A stretch of 64,000 nt of DNA, taken from positions 117,153 to 181,152 of the forward strand of contig CAKJVC010000186.1 of assembly GCA_918026815.1 (NCBI GenBank), read 5' to 3'. This document shows positions 38,058-50,073 of the stretch, piece by piece. Below the pieces are notes generated by a model that saw nothing but the letters and a program-made list of their open reading frames with translations, was not told where the DNA came from and did not search any database. A program made the position numbers and the translations under genes. The first letter of the stretch is position 1, and every line of letters begins with the position of its first letter. Source of the DNA: Chalara sp. BL73 (lineage: Eukaryota; Ascomycota; Leotiomycetes; Helotiales).

Positions 38058-38702
38058 ATGCCTCTCTCCCGCCCTTCTCCCAGCAAAGATGCGGTCCCAT
38101 CAATCTGCGACGACGAAACAGCAGACCGCGATCCTGGTCCATCCCTCCTGACATCACTCTCAAATCCATCAACCACCACTTCTCCCATACACCACCGCTT
38201 CCCCATCCCTCTACCTCCAGCAACGCAACGCTCTTCCTTCCTACAAAACCCCGACTCTTCCGCCATTCTCTCCGCCACTACGCCTTCAATCCTTCCTTCC
38301 TCCGCGCCACCTGCCTCCACCCGCAGCTTCCCATCTGCCAACCGTCCAACGGAGCAATTCCTCAACATCTACCACCCGCCCGGCACGGCTACCCCTCCAG
38401 ATCTCTTCACCCCGCTCCGGAAATTCAACATCGGCACCAAAGAGGCCTGGACCGCCATCCCTGCCGCCGAGGGCTTCAAAGTCGTCGAGCTCTGCAAGAG
38501 TCTCAGCGTCAGCGACGGCAGCCGTCGCCCCCCCTGTTATAACCGCGAGATCATCTTCGATGAGGAGTGGCAGGCCCATATGAAGGACGTGCACGGCGTC
38601 TTCCTGCTCTGGCCCGAGACCTGGATGCGCCGGGTCGAGGTCCTAGATCTTGATGCTTTCGGCGGCGATATTAGCGTCTGTAATGATGTTATCATGGGGT
38701 GA
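38058..38702 (+). CDS. hypothetical single-exon protein, 214 aa
   Basis: An ATG-led open frame in a C-rich, third-position-biased stretch that contrasts with its AT-rich flanks, which favours real coding. The first 110 residues are low-complexity, rich in Ser, Pro and Thr and probably disordered. The second half is folded-looking (FNIGTKEAWTAIPAAEGFKV, WQAHMKDVHGVFLLWPETW). I recognise no domain. Long frames on the opposite strand are typical shadows of such C-rich coding DNA. Function unknown. Confidence 0.5.
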   Translation: MPLSRPSPSKDAVPSICDDETADRDPGPSLLTSLSNPSTTTSPIHHRFPIPLPPATQRSSFLQNPDSSAILSATTPSILPSSAPPASTRSFPSANRPTEQFLNIYHPPGTATPPDLFTPLRKFNIGTKEAWTAIPAAEGFKVVELCKSLSVSDGSRRPPCYNREIIFDEEWQAHMKDVHGVFLLWPETWMRRVEVLDLDAFGGDISVCNDVIMG

Positions 38703-39278
38703 ACTCCTCTTCCGATGAACGAAACGGATCGATATTTCTCTGGTTCTTTTGGTTTTTTTACTAGGCGAGCGAATATTTGAGCGGCCCGGTGGCGTTTTTG
38801 TGAGCGAACATGCGAATACCACAACTTCCAAGTCCATTTTCATCTTTCTTGAATCAGCACGTGTACAACAAAGTAACATAATTCAAAAGGAGTGCAGCCA
38901 TATGTTTAGTTGATCTAATACTAGTCTCATTTTTTTTTGTGTAACATGACTGGAATTGCCCTTCCGTAGCTGAGTATTCGCGTCTGCCACACAGCTTGGC
39001 CAACCGCCACAGGTAAGCCTTTTTCAATGTCTCACATCCTTTTTTGAAGAAAATTGCGCCAAAAGAATGAGTCCGCCAGTGAAAGTTTAGAATAAAGATT
39101 TCTGTACCGAAACAAGAAACCGAGATAGAAATGGCTGATTCAGGAGTCGACCTTCAAATCCCCTCAATTCAGATACTTAACAACGTAACGCCGCTCGTCC
39201 TGAATTGATTTCTACAACAACTTGCGAACTCGTCCTCGCACGTTAATCTAGTTAAATCGCTAAAGTTAACGTTACACA
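38703..39278. other. intergenic
   Basis: It holds the 3' end of the hypothetical gene and the likely promoter of the surface protein. T-rich tracts at 38930-38938. No gene seen. Confidence 0.5.
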
Positions 39279-40090
39279 ATGAAGCCCGATTTTGCTCTTC
39301 TGGTTTTCGCTTCCATCTTGACTTTCTCAGTAGGTCAAATATCGCACATTACAGAGGCAGAGCCTTTCACCAACCTTCCTCGATGTATGGCATCTGCCGT
39401 ATCCGAAGCATTCAGAATATTGACAGTTTTGAATTGCCCACAGCCTACCCCAAATCTCGCAGCCAGCTGCCTTTGTTCGAAAACTGCAAACTCCATAAGC
39501 TTTGTTAGTGCGCTGTCAAAATCTGCAACTGTTCGTTGCTCATCTGTAGCAAGCGAAGATATTTCGTCAGGACTTGCAGTGTTCTCTACGTACTGCTCGT
39601 CGGCTGGAGAGAATGTAGCTGCAAGTACCACCTTGGAGTCAACCTCGAGGCCATCATCATTCTCTTCCGGTGGCTCAAAAACTGGTCGGTATCTTAGATA
39701 TCTGCTCTTGTTATCAGCATTTACTGATAGCCGTAAACAGGTTCCACATCAGCAATCGACCCAGGTCCGCCTGACAATACCGGGATTTCCTCACCAACAA
39801 CACTTCAGCCGGTAACAGTAACAATCACCGCTCCTCCCATAGTATTCGCAACCTCCACAGGCAGCGACCAGAGGGGTAACACTACTTCGGTAACTTCACA
39901 AGAGAAGAATGATCTTTCGAAAGGAGATATTGCGGCTATCATACTTGGTAGCGTCGTAGGATTGGTAACAATTATCGGGGTTGTTATTGCGTGGCGCGCA
40001 TGGAGAGAAAATGGTTCCCCGTTACGGCATGCTGTAAATGTGATAATCAACAACATTCCAGGTGCTACCCATCGTCAGAGCGGTACGTGA
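39279..40090 (+). CDS. Cys-rich, Ser/Thr-stalked single-pass surface protein, 251 aa
   Basis: Exons 39279-39684 and 39741-40090 join over a 56-nt intron to 252 codons. Residues 1-20 form a signal peptide (LLVFASILTFSVG). The ectodomain has spaced cysteines (LPRCMAS, LNCPQP, SCLCS, VRCSS, STYCSS), similar to CFEM-like or other small cell-surface domains but with fewer cysteines than a canonical CFEM. A Ser/Thr/Pro stalk follows, then one membrane helix (AAIILGSVVGLVTIIGVVIA), a WRAWRE stop-transfer and a short basic cytosolic tail. This is the plan of wall-anchored receptors or stress sensors. Ligand and role are unknown. Confidence 0.7.
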
Positions 40091-40443
40091 AGGAAAGGGG
40101 ACGGAGAATGGAATCAATGACAGCGGTATTCTCTCACAGCACGAAGGAGAGAGAAGAGAAAGCAGACAGGAATCGCGATTTTTTGAACACCCAGAAAATT
40201 GCTAGATGCCAATTCTGTGTTTATAAATATAAAAAATTAGTTTACACTCAACATACACTTGGATGCCTTGCGAATGCCAAACAGATCTCCTTCCTCAAAT
40301 TTTTCTCCTCACCAAAATACCAGGTTTCCGTTACTTGCTGACCAGTTTCTTGTATTTTGCCTGGCTTTCAGACCATAGTCTAAGATCCACATCTTAATAA
40401 AGTACTTGACGGTACTCCGGACTTCGGATATCCGCAAATATGA

Positions 40444-40833
40444 TTGGCAGGCCCCGGCCTGCTCCTCCCATCTGGGGAGGGCTTTTGGGAGGAACTATCA
40501 GCGCGTCAAAAAGTGTGGTACAACGACATTTACGACACAAGGAAGCCATTTTTCTGTTGGGATCCACGGAAACGGGATAGATTTGATCTTCTGGAGTTCG
40601 TGACCGCGATGTACGTTTGGAAACTGGGGATGCCGCTGTTGAGTTACCTCGGCGCACGAACAGGTCTCGTGGTATTTTTATACCGGGATATCAAAGCAGA
40701 GATTTTCATTAATGGGAACATGGCAAAGACGGAGGCGGGACGAGCGCGTTTCTTGCTTGCTGGTTTATTGGCGTTCATCCGCTTCCCCGGCTTCTTGTTT
40801 AGGGGAGTCATCTCTTTTATCTTAGTATCTTAA
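40444..40833 (+). other. possible coding segment, about 128 residues
   Basis: An open frame with protein-like composition (WYNDIYDTRKPFFCWDPR, LLAFIRFPGFLFRGV), but there is no in-frame ATG at its start; it begins after a TGA with TTG. It could be an internal exon or the remnant of a gene whose first exon is lost. An 87-residue frame runs on the other strand. I recognise no family. Confidence 0.25.
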
Positions 40834-42373
40834 GCACGTTGCCACGCAGAGGTTCGTTGCAGATCAAGCGTTGCTTCACATGTGTTCTCATCCTCTCTTC
40901 CTCGCTTTCCCTACTACCGGTCATCGTTTTACTATATCCTGCCCATCTAGACCTGTCAACTACGCATGGCTCGATCGAGCGCGTTGGAAGCCCACCACGT
41001 TCACCTCCGCTAGACCCAAGTGGCTCCATCGCGCCATTGTTGATGTTCAGTTGTTCTGCTGCGATGACTGTTTAAAAGACGGTGTAAATACATATTGATT
41101 TTATAGAAAGAGTCCTCCTCAATCACATTCAACAAGGCAGATAGTTTCCGCCATCCCACGGTACATTTTACAGGATTTATGAAATCACTCGGTCGATCAA
41201 TTGGCCGAACAGTCAATGCCAGCTTATCCCAGATCAAATACACCTCCTGATCAGCCTAATTCTCGCTCTCAGCGCAGAACTCCATCTCGAAATTGAACGC
41301 CAACCATTGTATTTGCTCTCAGGTAAACATGGCTCTTGCAGCCCAAAGCTTCCCTACGACGCCTTGTCCAATGATGCTTCCTAGATATCACGCTTTATTC
41401 TTTGTGCAATTCATCGAGTACCACATTGGAGAGAGTGTCATCGTGATGAAGGTCCAGGCTCTCAATAGCTTCCTTCAACAGAAAGTATCGGTGGTAAATG
41501 TTTAGGGTACATTGAAGAGCTTGTGACAGATTCTCTTGATCTGAATTATATTAAAAAAAACGCAAATTCGTGGATTCTACGGTCAGTGAGTCGCCCTCAG
41601 CAGCCTTTTAGAGAACCGCTCAAGGGCAGCTCTGAGTGAGTCATATAGACACTAGGAAATCGACAATAGCATAGATGCATCTTACCTCAAGTCGATGTCT
41701 CGACTGAACAAAGGAGAGAATAACATCGACTCTAGATTAGGGTACAGAAATCTTTCAATATAGTCTCCGGGGGTTGTTAGGAGCCAGACCAGGTTGACTG
41801 TAGCGAGATAGATGAGGCTTTTGGGTATCGAGGCGATTCTCGAAAGTTTGAGACGAGTTCTTGAATAATGCAACGAAATCAGTAGAGCACATTCAACAGA
41901 CAGCTCCACTAGCCTTTAGGTGCCAAGAGTGCTCATGATCCTGTGCTCGTCGACGACACATATGATCTGCTCGTTAACACTGGCGTAAGTAAGGAAGGCG
42001 GATGACTCTAGCCAGGATGGTTGGCACGCTATTGTGAGCCAGTGAGATCCCCTTTGTGGGACCACATCCAACACGTTTAAGATTATTGCGGGAAACGGGC
42101 ACATGCAAGGCGAATCCAGCGCTGTACTGTACACAAGATTTTAGTTAGTACTGGCGCGTCTTATTGTTTGTGTCTACTGCACTAATCTTGGAATACAATC
42201 TTTCGATCAAGTTTCTGGATGGGTTACTCAAACCTCTGAACAGGCAATAACTTCTAAGGGAAGGGAAGGCAATCGACTACAATGTAACAAGCTTTATATA
42301 TAGCATGCTGACTTAATTTAAGCCTTCCCTCTCCTCCTCCTCCAAACCGCCTCCATACCTAATTGTTCTTGTA
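40834..42373. other. intergenic, no gene supported
   Basis: Only short frames without family signal. The proximal part near 42373 is pyrimidine-rich and should contain the terminator of the secreted-protein gene. Confidence 0.45.
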
Positions 42374-42929
42374 TCACTTTCCCTCTTCACCGTTTACCGA
42401 AACAGTCGCATTCCTCGCACCGTCAGTATTCTTGATACTCATAGAAATATTAATATTTATCTCCATATTCCCATTTGCGTTGCCAGAGAGCCCACCCTTG
42501 ATGCCAGACGCTATCATATCCGACATATTAAGTGGGAGGTTAATGTTGGTTATCCTGTCCCCGATCTCAATGCTATTGCCGTCGCCTATAGTGTTGTTTC
42601 CATCCCCAATGTCGAAATCGTCGCCTGGTCACAATTACCCACGTTAGAGAGATGATTTGTGCTGAGATCTAGAGATAGGGGGCGGCGGGCTTACCGGTAT
42701 CTATATCGTTGCCTGTGCCCGCAAATCCAACACCGTTGCCGTCACCAAGGCCCGTCCCGCCGGTGGAACCGTTATTACCCGTCTGGTTGCCCGTCACGCC
42801 TTGACCGACCTGCCTCTTCTGGAGCTGGGGGATGATGATTGTGATTGGGTGGTCGCCGGGTACTATAGGAAAGGCCAGAGCCGGAGCAAGAAGGATGAAT
42901 AGAAGGAGGGATATTATCGGTGCTGACAT
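42374..42929 (-). CDS. small secreted Asn/Gly-rich protein with a Kex2 site, about 161 aa
   Basis: Two exons (42929-42695 and 42624-42374) join over a 70-nt intron, 42625-42694, giving 162 codons. Residues 1-19 are a clear signal peptide (LLLFILLAPALAFP). A short propeptide ends in a Lys-Arg dibasic site (LQKRQ), the usual Kex2 cleavage mark of fungal secreted proteins. The mature part has no cysteine and is built of Gly/Asn/Asp-rich runs (TGNGN-like, GDGNN-like) followed by an Asn/Ile-rich segment (NMEININISMS) that may form beta structure. Such proteins are often wall components or candidate effectors, but this one has no recognisable family. Without splicing, the frame ends shortly after the donor. 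Confidence 0.68.
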
Positions 42930-45900
42930 AGTAATCGAGGATATAAATGGATGCGATCAAAAGGAAAAATGGGGGAGGAGCGTCTCTAACGGGGCTCTGG
43001 ATATCAATGACCGAAACCAGAGACGAAGGATTATTGATCCTATATCTAGACTTCCACAGAATTCCTGAAGCAGGAATAAAATGAGCGTAGAAGGAAGTGA
43101 AGAAGAGGAAGAGAAGAAAGAGAGAAAAGCAAAAGGATGAAGAGCAAGGAAGTAGGCAGCTTCCAGAGATATTATCCAAGCTCAAACGAGATATACTCAA
43201 AATGTAGTCCCAAGACGGGGATGCCGTCATCAATCTCGGGGTAGGGGACCATTGCCAATGTTTCTTGAAACAGGATACCGATCCTCCGCATTTAGGGGCA
43301 TGATAGGGGCTGGGGAAGGACCCAACCAGCAGCTGGGTATTTCCTGGAAGCTACTAGCAATGAGATTTCTGAGATCTACCTCTGATCCTTAGGTGGTATC
43401 GCTTGTTGACTATGAGGGCGCCAAGAAAATTCAGTCATACAAAAGCAGATGGCTTATTATCTAACCTGGAAAATGAGCTTGAAACGCATCGAGCCTAATG
43501 AATGGAGGGAGCCCTGCGCGATAAAGGCGCTTATGTTCAAAATTAGGTTGCAAAGCAAAACTTTACTGTGTAAGAGAGATAACAAAACAATACATGTTGA
43601 CAAACATAAAGTTGCGAACAACTTTAAGAAAATATAGGTTTAAATAAAAGTTAATGAAAAGAGGTTTTTGGGCTCTTGTTTTCACAAGAATTTTGTGCTT
43701 AATAGGTTTTGATATGCCGCGTTTCATTTTCGTCCTATTCAGCTGGTTGGTTTTGAATTTTCAAACACCGCCCGTTTTGATACAAAAAGTGATCAGTGCT
43801 CGACAACGTAATATAATATAATTAGCTTAAATCTTTATATATTTTATGCTGAAGGCTGATACCCCTATCATCTCCGCTTATTCAAGTTTGGCTCGGGAGA
43901 CCGATTCCAGATTCCGCCCCGCGGGTCGGACCGCGTCCCACAATTCTAAGATAGCCGCCTCATTCTTCCAACGTTAAACTTCTAAATGGACGTACAAGCT
44001 GAGTTTCAAGCGCATCATAAGCCTCTTTATCATTACCGAAGATGCTGGGTCTTTAAATAAGCAGTCACGCCATCAGGGTCTAGGGGTACAAACAAGCCAC
44101 AGGCTTGGAAGCAATGACCAAGCAACAACCCGATAAATTGTAAGTGGAGAGTGCTGGAATTGTAGCCTTACAACCTATTAGCGAAAATAATCCTTTTTTC
44201 GAACGGAATTTATATTTATAACTAAATTTAGCATGTTTTACCATATGTACAATGTCGTGGTTGTAAAGTCGTAAGGGGCAAAAATGTCAATAGAAAATCA
44301 TAAGGCTGGCTAAAATTGGCATCGAACGCTAAACCTTCAGAGTTTAAATTTTTTTTTTATCCAATCACTACAGCAAACCCTGCAGATGCTTAAAGGGGTT
44401 GTTTAATGCCAATGAAACACGGCTTCCCATTGCTCGGTAAAAATGAAACGCAATGATGCTTCACCCACATTGGCGAGGACAGGTACACGCTAGTCTAGCG
44501 AATCAAAACTAATCCAGGATTTAGGGTAGGCATGACAAGGTGACAATTTCCAAGGATGTAGTGGCAGCTGGAGAGGCGCTTGGCACTGCCTCTCTGTTGA
44601 ACACCTTTCGTGTATCCTCTTCTCGTGACGAAGGAAGACAGCTTGAGCTGATATGTTCGAATCCCGCTGCTGCCAACCCACCACGCCCCCGATAACAGCG
44701 TGAAGAGTAGGACTACGGATTTGTGAGCCGCGATGACAACCTCGAAAGCGAATGCGACTCGATCTTAGATCGGCCTCGCTAATGCAGTTTCATGTCCAGA
44801 TACTGAACCTTGTCTCTTCTCAGCTATGCGGATGACCTTCCTGACTAGTGCGCTTATTACGAATAAGCATGCAGCACTGGAATAGGGGTCCCCCAAGCCG
44901 CAGAACATCCTGTCTCAGGAAACATCGGCCGCCTTCGCCCAGAATTTCGCGCATATCTAAGCCACCGGCTTCTAGAATATTGTATCCCCCAAGATAATCA
45001 AGCTGCGCCTTGTCCATGCTTATCGCCAATTATCAAGCTTCAAGCTGGTAGCGGTTTTAGCTGAGACAGGGTAGACTGCTGCGCACTGTGCTCTCCCAGA
45101 TGTGGACAGGCCATTATCGTTGCCGTTGCCATTATGTACAGACGGCATACCAGGGGGGAAGGTGGCGGTTTATCATGCTACAGAGGGAGTTTACCAGGAT
45201 GCATGTGATCGATGGAGGCGGACCATATTTGTAATGAGAGGATGCAGCATGCTCTGGATTTGTAGTTGTTCTTTAGTATATGTCTAGTTGCTGCTTGAGC
45301 TGTGTTTCCGCTCTTTCTGTTTAATGAGATCTACAGAGTGCTTGCTTTAGGTATTCTTGTTCCTGTGCTTCTATACTTCATTGGAGATTGATTTGGCAAC
45401 CAAGGTTTTATGCTCTAGTGAAATTCTCTTGATCAACAAGGAGGCATGCTCTGAGGAGATCTTTGAGGAGATCTCTAAGGGGATCTCTAGGATAAGTAAT
45501 ATATACCTTAATTTGAAATTCATGCATCGGTACAAGCCGCATGGTGATACCAGCGTCTTAAGTTGTGGTATTTACAGCCGACCCAAGAGGGCTGCTAAAC
45601 TGGAATGAGGCTACTGTCATGTAGCTGACCTACTGGCCTTACATATCAGGAAGCCGTGTAAAAGACCATCGGCTACATATCAATGACTACTTGGGGCTTT
45701 TAAAATTAACACTTTACGGTTAAATAACATGCACTTATTTTGATATTTTATGGTTTTCCCGTTATCTTATGGTGGGATTTCGTGATTGGCCGGCGAAGCG
45801 AGCGGGAAAAGGGGAAAAGGGGAGGGGTGGTTAGAAAATTGAGATATATGGAGGGCAGTATTTGTAAAGTCAGAGATTTTCAAATTTGTGTCCAAGTCTA

Positions 45901-46116
45901 TCATGGCATAATATTGCAGCGCTTGTAATATGTCTTCTTTATTACTCTATGTCATGAATCACTTCTCTCAATGTGCAGCGAGTACACTGACATTGGTGAT
46001 GCTACACTCAAATAGGACAAGTCAAAACAGCACATCTAACCTTCTATGAAAATTTGCCTCTCTATTTCATGTTATCTAAAATATTCATCAACTAACTGAA
46101 TCATTACCTGTCTTCT
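42930..46116. other. AT-rich, gene-poor region
   Basis: About 3.2 kb with no gene I can support. The part from about 43440 to 44400 is visibly AT-rich with many A/T runs, which may be decayed repeat DNA. A tRNA-like pattern is present near 44316-44384 on the minus strand, but no cloverleaf can be drawn. A short GGAGATCT-type tandem motif occurs at about 45453-45492. Confidence 0.4.
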
Positions 46117-48047
46117 TCAAGTAGATCTCCCACCATCATCCACACCGGCAACATGTTTCCTATCCGCAGCCAAATCGATGGTACTCCCTCTTTCCTTGAA
46201 ATCAGCACTCTCATCCTCGGCTTCATGCTTCTTATCCTTGTTGACAAAGTATCTAATAACCCATATCATGGTGAATTGGCCCACGCTAAGGACTGACATG
46301 ACCGTGAAGCCGAGGGTGAATCTTGGTGCATATTTGCCCACGTTGAGTACCACCACTATCTTGATTAGTATCTATCATTCGGCTACAGGATCCTAAGGAG
46401 GGGAAGACGGGGAGGGATATACCTGGTACCCAAGCAATAAATACCTGTCCAAAAGTCTGGGCTACGCCAATAACAATAGCTCGCTCTTCTGCATCATCGT
46501 GGCAAAACTCGTTGACCCATGCATACATCTAAGGGGGGGTTTTTAGCATGTTTTACCGAATAAGCTACAAGATACGTACTACTGGCCACAGTCCCCAAGA
46601 CGCCGCGTTGATGAGGTATCCGAAAAAGGTGGCTCCGTAGCCTGGGTGGGAAACTACTACTATCATGCCGACAAAATTGATGGTCTGTGAATATGTTTAG
46701 AGTTTAATTGGTCCAGGACGCCTTACTGCAGGAACAATCATTACCTGCCATCGCTTTCCACCTAGCCCATCAGAGATCCATCCGTATGTGAGGGTGGTGA
46801 CGAGACCTAAAGCTTGGGCAGCTGTGGGGAACAAATTTATCTGATAGACAGAGAACCGATTGAGCGACTTTAACCAGACTGAGAAATAATTCAGTGGTTG
46901 CGTAACAACACAGTGGAAGCTATAACTAGTCAGCCTTTTGTCTGAAACACTACCCCGGCGACCATACATCAGCATCAAAGTCACAACATAAATGGGCCAG
47001 TGCGTGAGCACTTTTCCAATTTTCGCCCAAGAAAGCGGAACAGGGGCCCGACGATCGATCTTTTGCATACGAGCAATATACTTTGATCGATCCTCTACTT
47101 TCAGCCATCTGGCTCTCGTAGTATACGGGTTATCAGGGATGGCGTACAATCCCCATATGGGGCCGGGAAGCGAGATAACGCCGCAAAAGATGAAGAGCCA
47201 GCGCCAACCTGGCAGTCCGAGATGGCCATCCAGGCCCTTATAAATTCCCGCCTGGAGGTAGCCGCTAAACATCCCGGCGGCATAGCTCGCGGAATAGAAT
47301 ATCGCGATTCTTTTTCCAAGTTCTGCAATGCTTGGTGAGCTTGGAGGACATCCCCGATGGTGGAATAAATACCTCTTGGAGTATACCAGCTGCCCATCAA
47401 AGTGATCACGCCAACCGCGAATGGGCTTTCCAGCATGCCGATGATGAAGCGGAGAGCGAATACGTGCTTCGTACTCTGGACAGCGGCAAAGCAGAAGGTG
47501 ATTACAGTCCATAAGAACTCGGCAAGGGCAAATACCAAGATGGCCGGACTTTGATGATCAGCAAATTAAAGTTTCCCAGGAAAATCAAAACCTACGCCTG
47601 GTCAGAAGCAGCTGAGATGGGATTTGCCCAACCAGATATCCGGAAGTAAAGAATGTAGCTAGGAGGTTGTATTGGTTGCCGTGAAACTTTAGATCTTCTT
47701 TCATCCCAGAGACATAGGCGTTGGCTGAGCACCCTCCGTCAGCATACATCCTAATTTTAGGCTGAAAAATACCTACTGATATTCCCAGAGTCTAACAATC
47801 TAATAAAGTAGCCATAGGTCGCCCAGGATCTGTAATACTTCTATAAGTTATTGCCATGAAGAGATTTTTGAGTGAGGCATGCTTACAGGAGAAAAAGATC
47901 AAGTCGTTGGACTAGCTTCCTCTCTTCTTCTGTACGTTCACCATCCCAGATAACTTCTTGTATCTTTACCCATTTACTTTTGCTTTTGATAGAGCCACCT
48001 TGTTGATAATTATCGCTGATGGCAACCTCTGGGTTGTCGACACCCAT
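46117..48047 (-). pseudogene. Liz1/Seo1-like MFS transporter with a probable 1-nt frameshift
   Basis: Nine exons restore a full anion:cation symporter of the vitamin/organic acid group: [91 protein letters not shown], then VGKYAPRF near the C-terminus. Introns are 47830-47886, 47725-47776, 47549-47595, 47323-47372, 46920-46967, 46685-46744, 46529-46579 and 46356-46422. With the consensus GTAGGT donor at 47595, the expected RPSWYLPL block appears, but the frame then breaks at 47519-47532, as if one G of a GG pair were lost, and the coding sum is one base short. A weak GTTTTG donor four bases later would keep the gene open at the cost of that block, so intactness is unsettled. Start chosen at ATG 48047; 48137 is possible. 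Confidence 0.72.
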
Positions 48048-49447
48048 GTTGGATTGGGCAAGACGTTGGGCGGGAAATACTCGAATGAGAAGCTGCCGCT
48101 TGTGCGGGAGCACCACAATTATATGGCAAGCATACATTTTTGAATTTTTCGAATAATGGCGTTGGTCAACCCAGGTATCACGACATGACCATGGCCCACT
48201 TTTGCGAATGGCTCAAAGTGGATTAAACAGTGGATAGTAGTTCCCACTGAAATTAACATTACCCAAGTCTAAGCCATTTGTCTGTCTTAGAGCGGCCCAC
48301 AAGTGTAGAGTTGCTTCATCAAATCCAGTACCATGGTACCAGTCCCCAGCGACGGGGCTTGCAAACCCTGTTGCCATGTACACTTGAGGGGCTGTTCCAA
48401 AGGTCTGTGTGGCGCCATTAAGTGCTCGGTTTGGGCTATAAGCATGGCATCGCATTGGGTTTGGTTTAGGGAAAATTGGTAGTTGATTGTGATGACATAT
48501 TGATAAAGCAGATGTGAGGGTTTAGGAGGATAGCTAACATCCATCCCTGGGTCGAGAGAAACCCACCGTAACGAGACAAATCCATTGTTCGGGGATCCCG
48601 AGTCTCTACTCGCGAGTATACGAAGTTATGGTCATTTTTTTATTGTTCTTCAGCCATGTCTCTATAAGAATTTGGCCTCTAACAAGAAAAACACCACGGT
48701 CTTGTTATAATGTCGATCGTCCCGTCCATGGCGTCGGGAGCCGCTTCAGCTGTTCCCCTGCCTTATCACGACTATCGGCCCGTCTCTAGAATTCGGGGCC
48801 ATAGTACGACATTCCTGTCAAGAAAGAATATAGCTTCAAGCTTTAAAGACTCAAAGCATATAGAAAGCTGCATGCCGGAAGAAAGCACACGAAACGCCAA
48901 GCGTCTTAGCGAGGATTTGCGGAGCAGCGTGCTTATAATGGTATATCTGCAGCCACGCTAAATACAACACTGTAAACAATACCCAATTCATTCAAAGTAT
49001 GATATTGTTCTAGAAAATTTCTATAAGTAGCTACGTGTCTGCTTTCGCGTTTATTAATGCTCCTTACTATATCTCCATTCATCGCCGTAAATTATAAGCG
49101 ACCGCGCCAGTTGAGCCTTTGCAAAGGGCTTTCTACCAGGGAGCTTCAAACATACAATGCCATATCAAGCGCAGAAAGATCCCTTTATCTACTCTCCATC
49201 ATCATACATATAAGCGAAAAAGCAGAAACCCCAGGGACAACAATATCTCGCTCCGTCGGAAGAGAAAGCCATTACTGGTATCCCAAAAGTATAAAGGTAC
49301 ATAACTTAGCTCACAAGTGGCCAGAGCACCTTATCGTACAATGTGTTCAGGACTACCTTAACCGGATTCTCGTTTGTTTTTAACCCATCGGGGGCTGGGC
49401 ACGAGGTATCTCTGCTTTTCTATTTAAGCCAGGTTATATTGTTTCAA
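48048..49447. other. intergenic with a possible exon fragment
   Basis: A minus-strand frame at 48213-48455 (ending GNVNFSGNYYPLFNPL) reads like the C-terminal exon of a secreted or enzyme-like protein, but it has no convincing upstream partner and I do not recognise it. The plus frame 48710-48961 has no family signal. The rest is AT-rich and empty. Confidence 0.35.
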
Positions 49448-49985
49448 TCAAGTAGCCCCAACAGTAGCGCCTGCCAATGAGAAAGCAATCCAGACAGCCG
49501 TAAGAACCCCAAGCTTAGGGGACAGAATCTAAGTCTGGTTAGCTAGTATCAACCAAGCATTTGTATGAGTACGTACTCTTCCGAACTAAGACCAATAAAT
49601 CCACCCCAAAAGAGCCACTGTGCAATCCAAAGAAGGAGCATGCATATGACCGTGGCCGCACACAGTCCCACAGATGCTTTCTGGGAAACCCAGTTATTTT
49701 GGCCTTTAGCAGAGAAAGTTCCATACATCGTGTAATCTCCTCCTCGCTACTCGTCAATGGCGTTTCTTCTGAGCCCCTACTCTTGTCCATCCAATAATGT
49801 GCTAACTCCTCCCTTAACCTTGTGCAACGTTCATCCAACTGGACCACCAGCTCCTCCGCAATATTCAATGTTGTCCGCTTGCCTCTCTGCCACTTTGGTA
49901 AATCGAGGCTACCAGATCCAGTCAACCTATTCATCCTACGTGTAGCCCGTATTAACTGAACGAGCGCCAGGCCAATAATAATAAG
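49448..49985 (-). pseudogene. remnant of a fungal membrane protein with C-terminal transmembrane helices
   Basis: Three hydrophobic segments are visible on the minus strand. One is IWLIIIGLALVQLI at the N-terminal end (about 49945-49985), followed by a charged region with RRMNRLTG and EELVVQLDERC. The second, ICMLLLWIAQWLFWGGFIGL, lies in another frame. The third, LGVLTAVWIAFSLAGATVG, is reached over a plausible intron ending in CTTAG before 49520. The first part is in a different frame from the second, with no splice sites between them, so a frameshift near 49730 is likely. The frame has no ATG before the first helix, so the 5' end is also missing. Function unknown. Confidence 0.4.
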
Positions 49986-50073
49986 CCATATGAGTGCTCC
50001 AGCATAATGATTATCTCGTTACACCACACTTTATCTGTATCAGGCTAATCGCAACCCAGACACACGCAGCCAG

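Noticed and set aside
38286..38594. Minus-strand open frames opposite the 214-aa hypothetical protein
   Set aside because: C-rich coding DNA often leaves the opposite strand open, and no protein-like pattern is seen.
44316..44384. tRNA-like pattern on the minus strand (TGTAGTG..TGG, CTCTGAA, GTTCGATGCC)
   Set aside because: Box-like motifs recall a Gln-type tRNA, but neither the acceptor stem nor the anticodon stem pairs, and a run of ten A/T bases interrupts it. At best a decayed relic.
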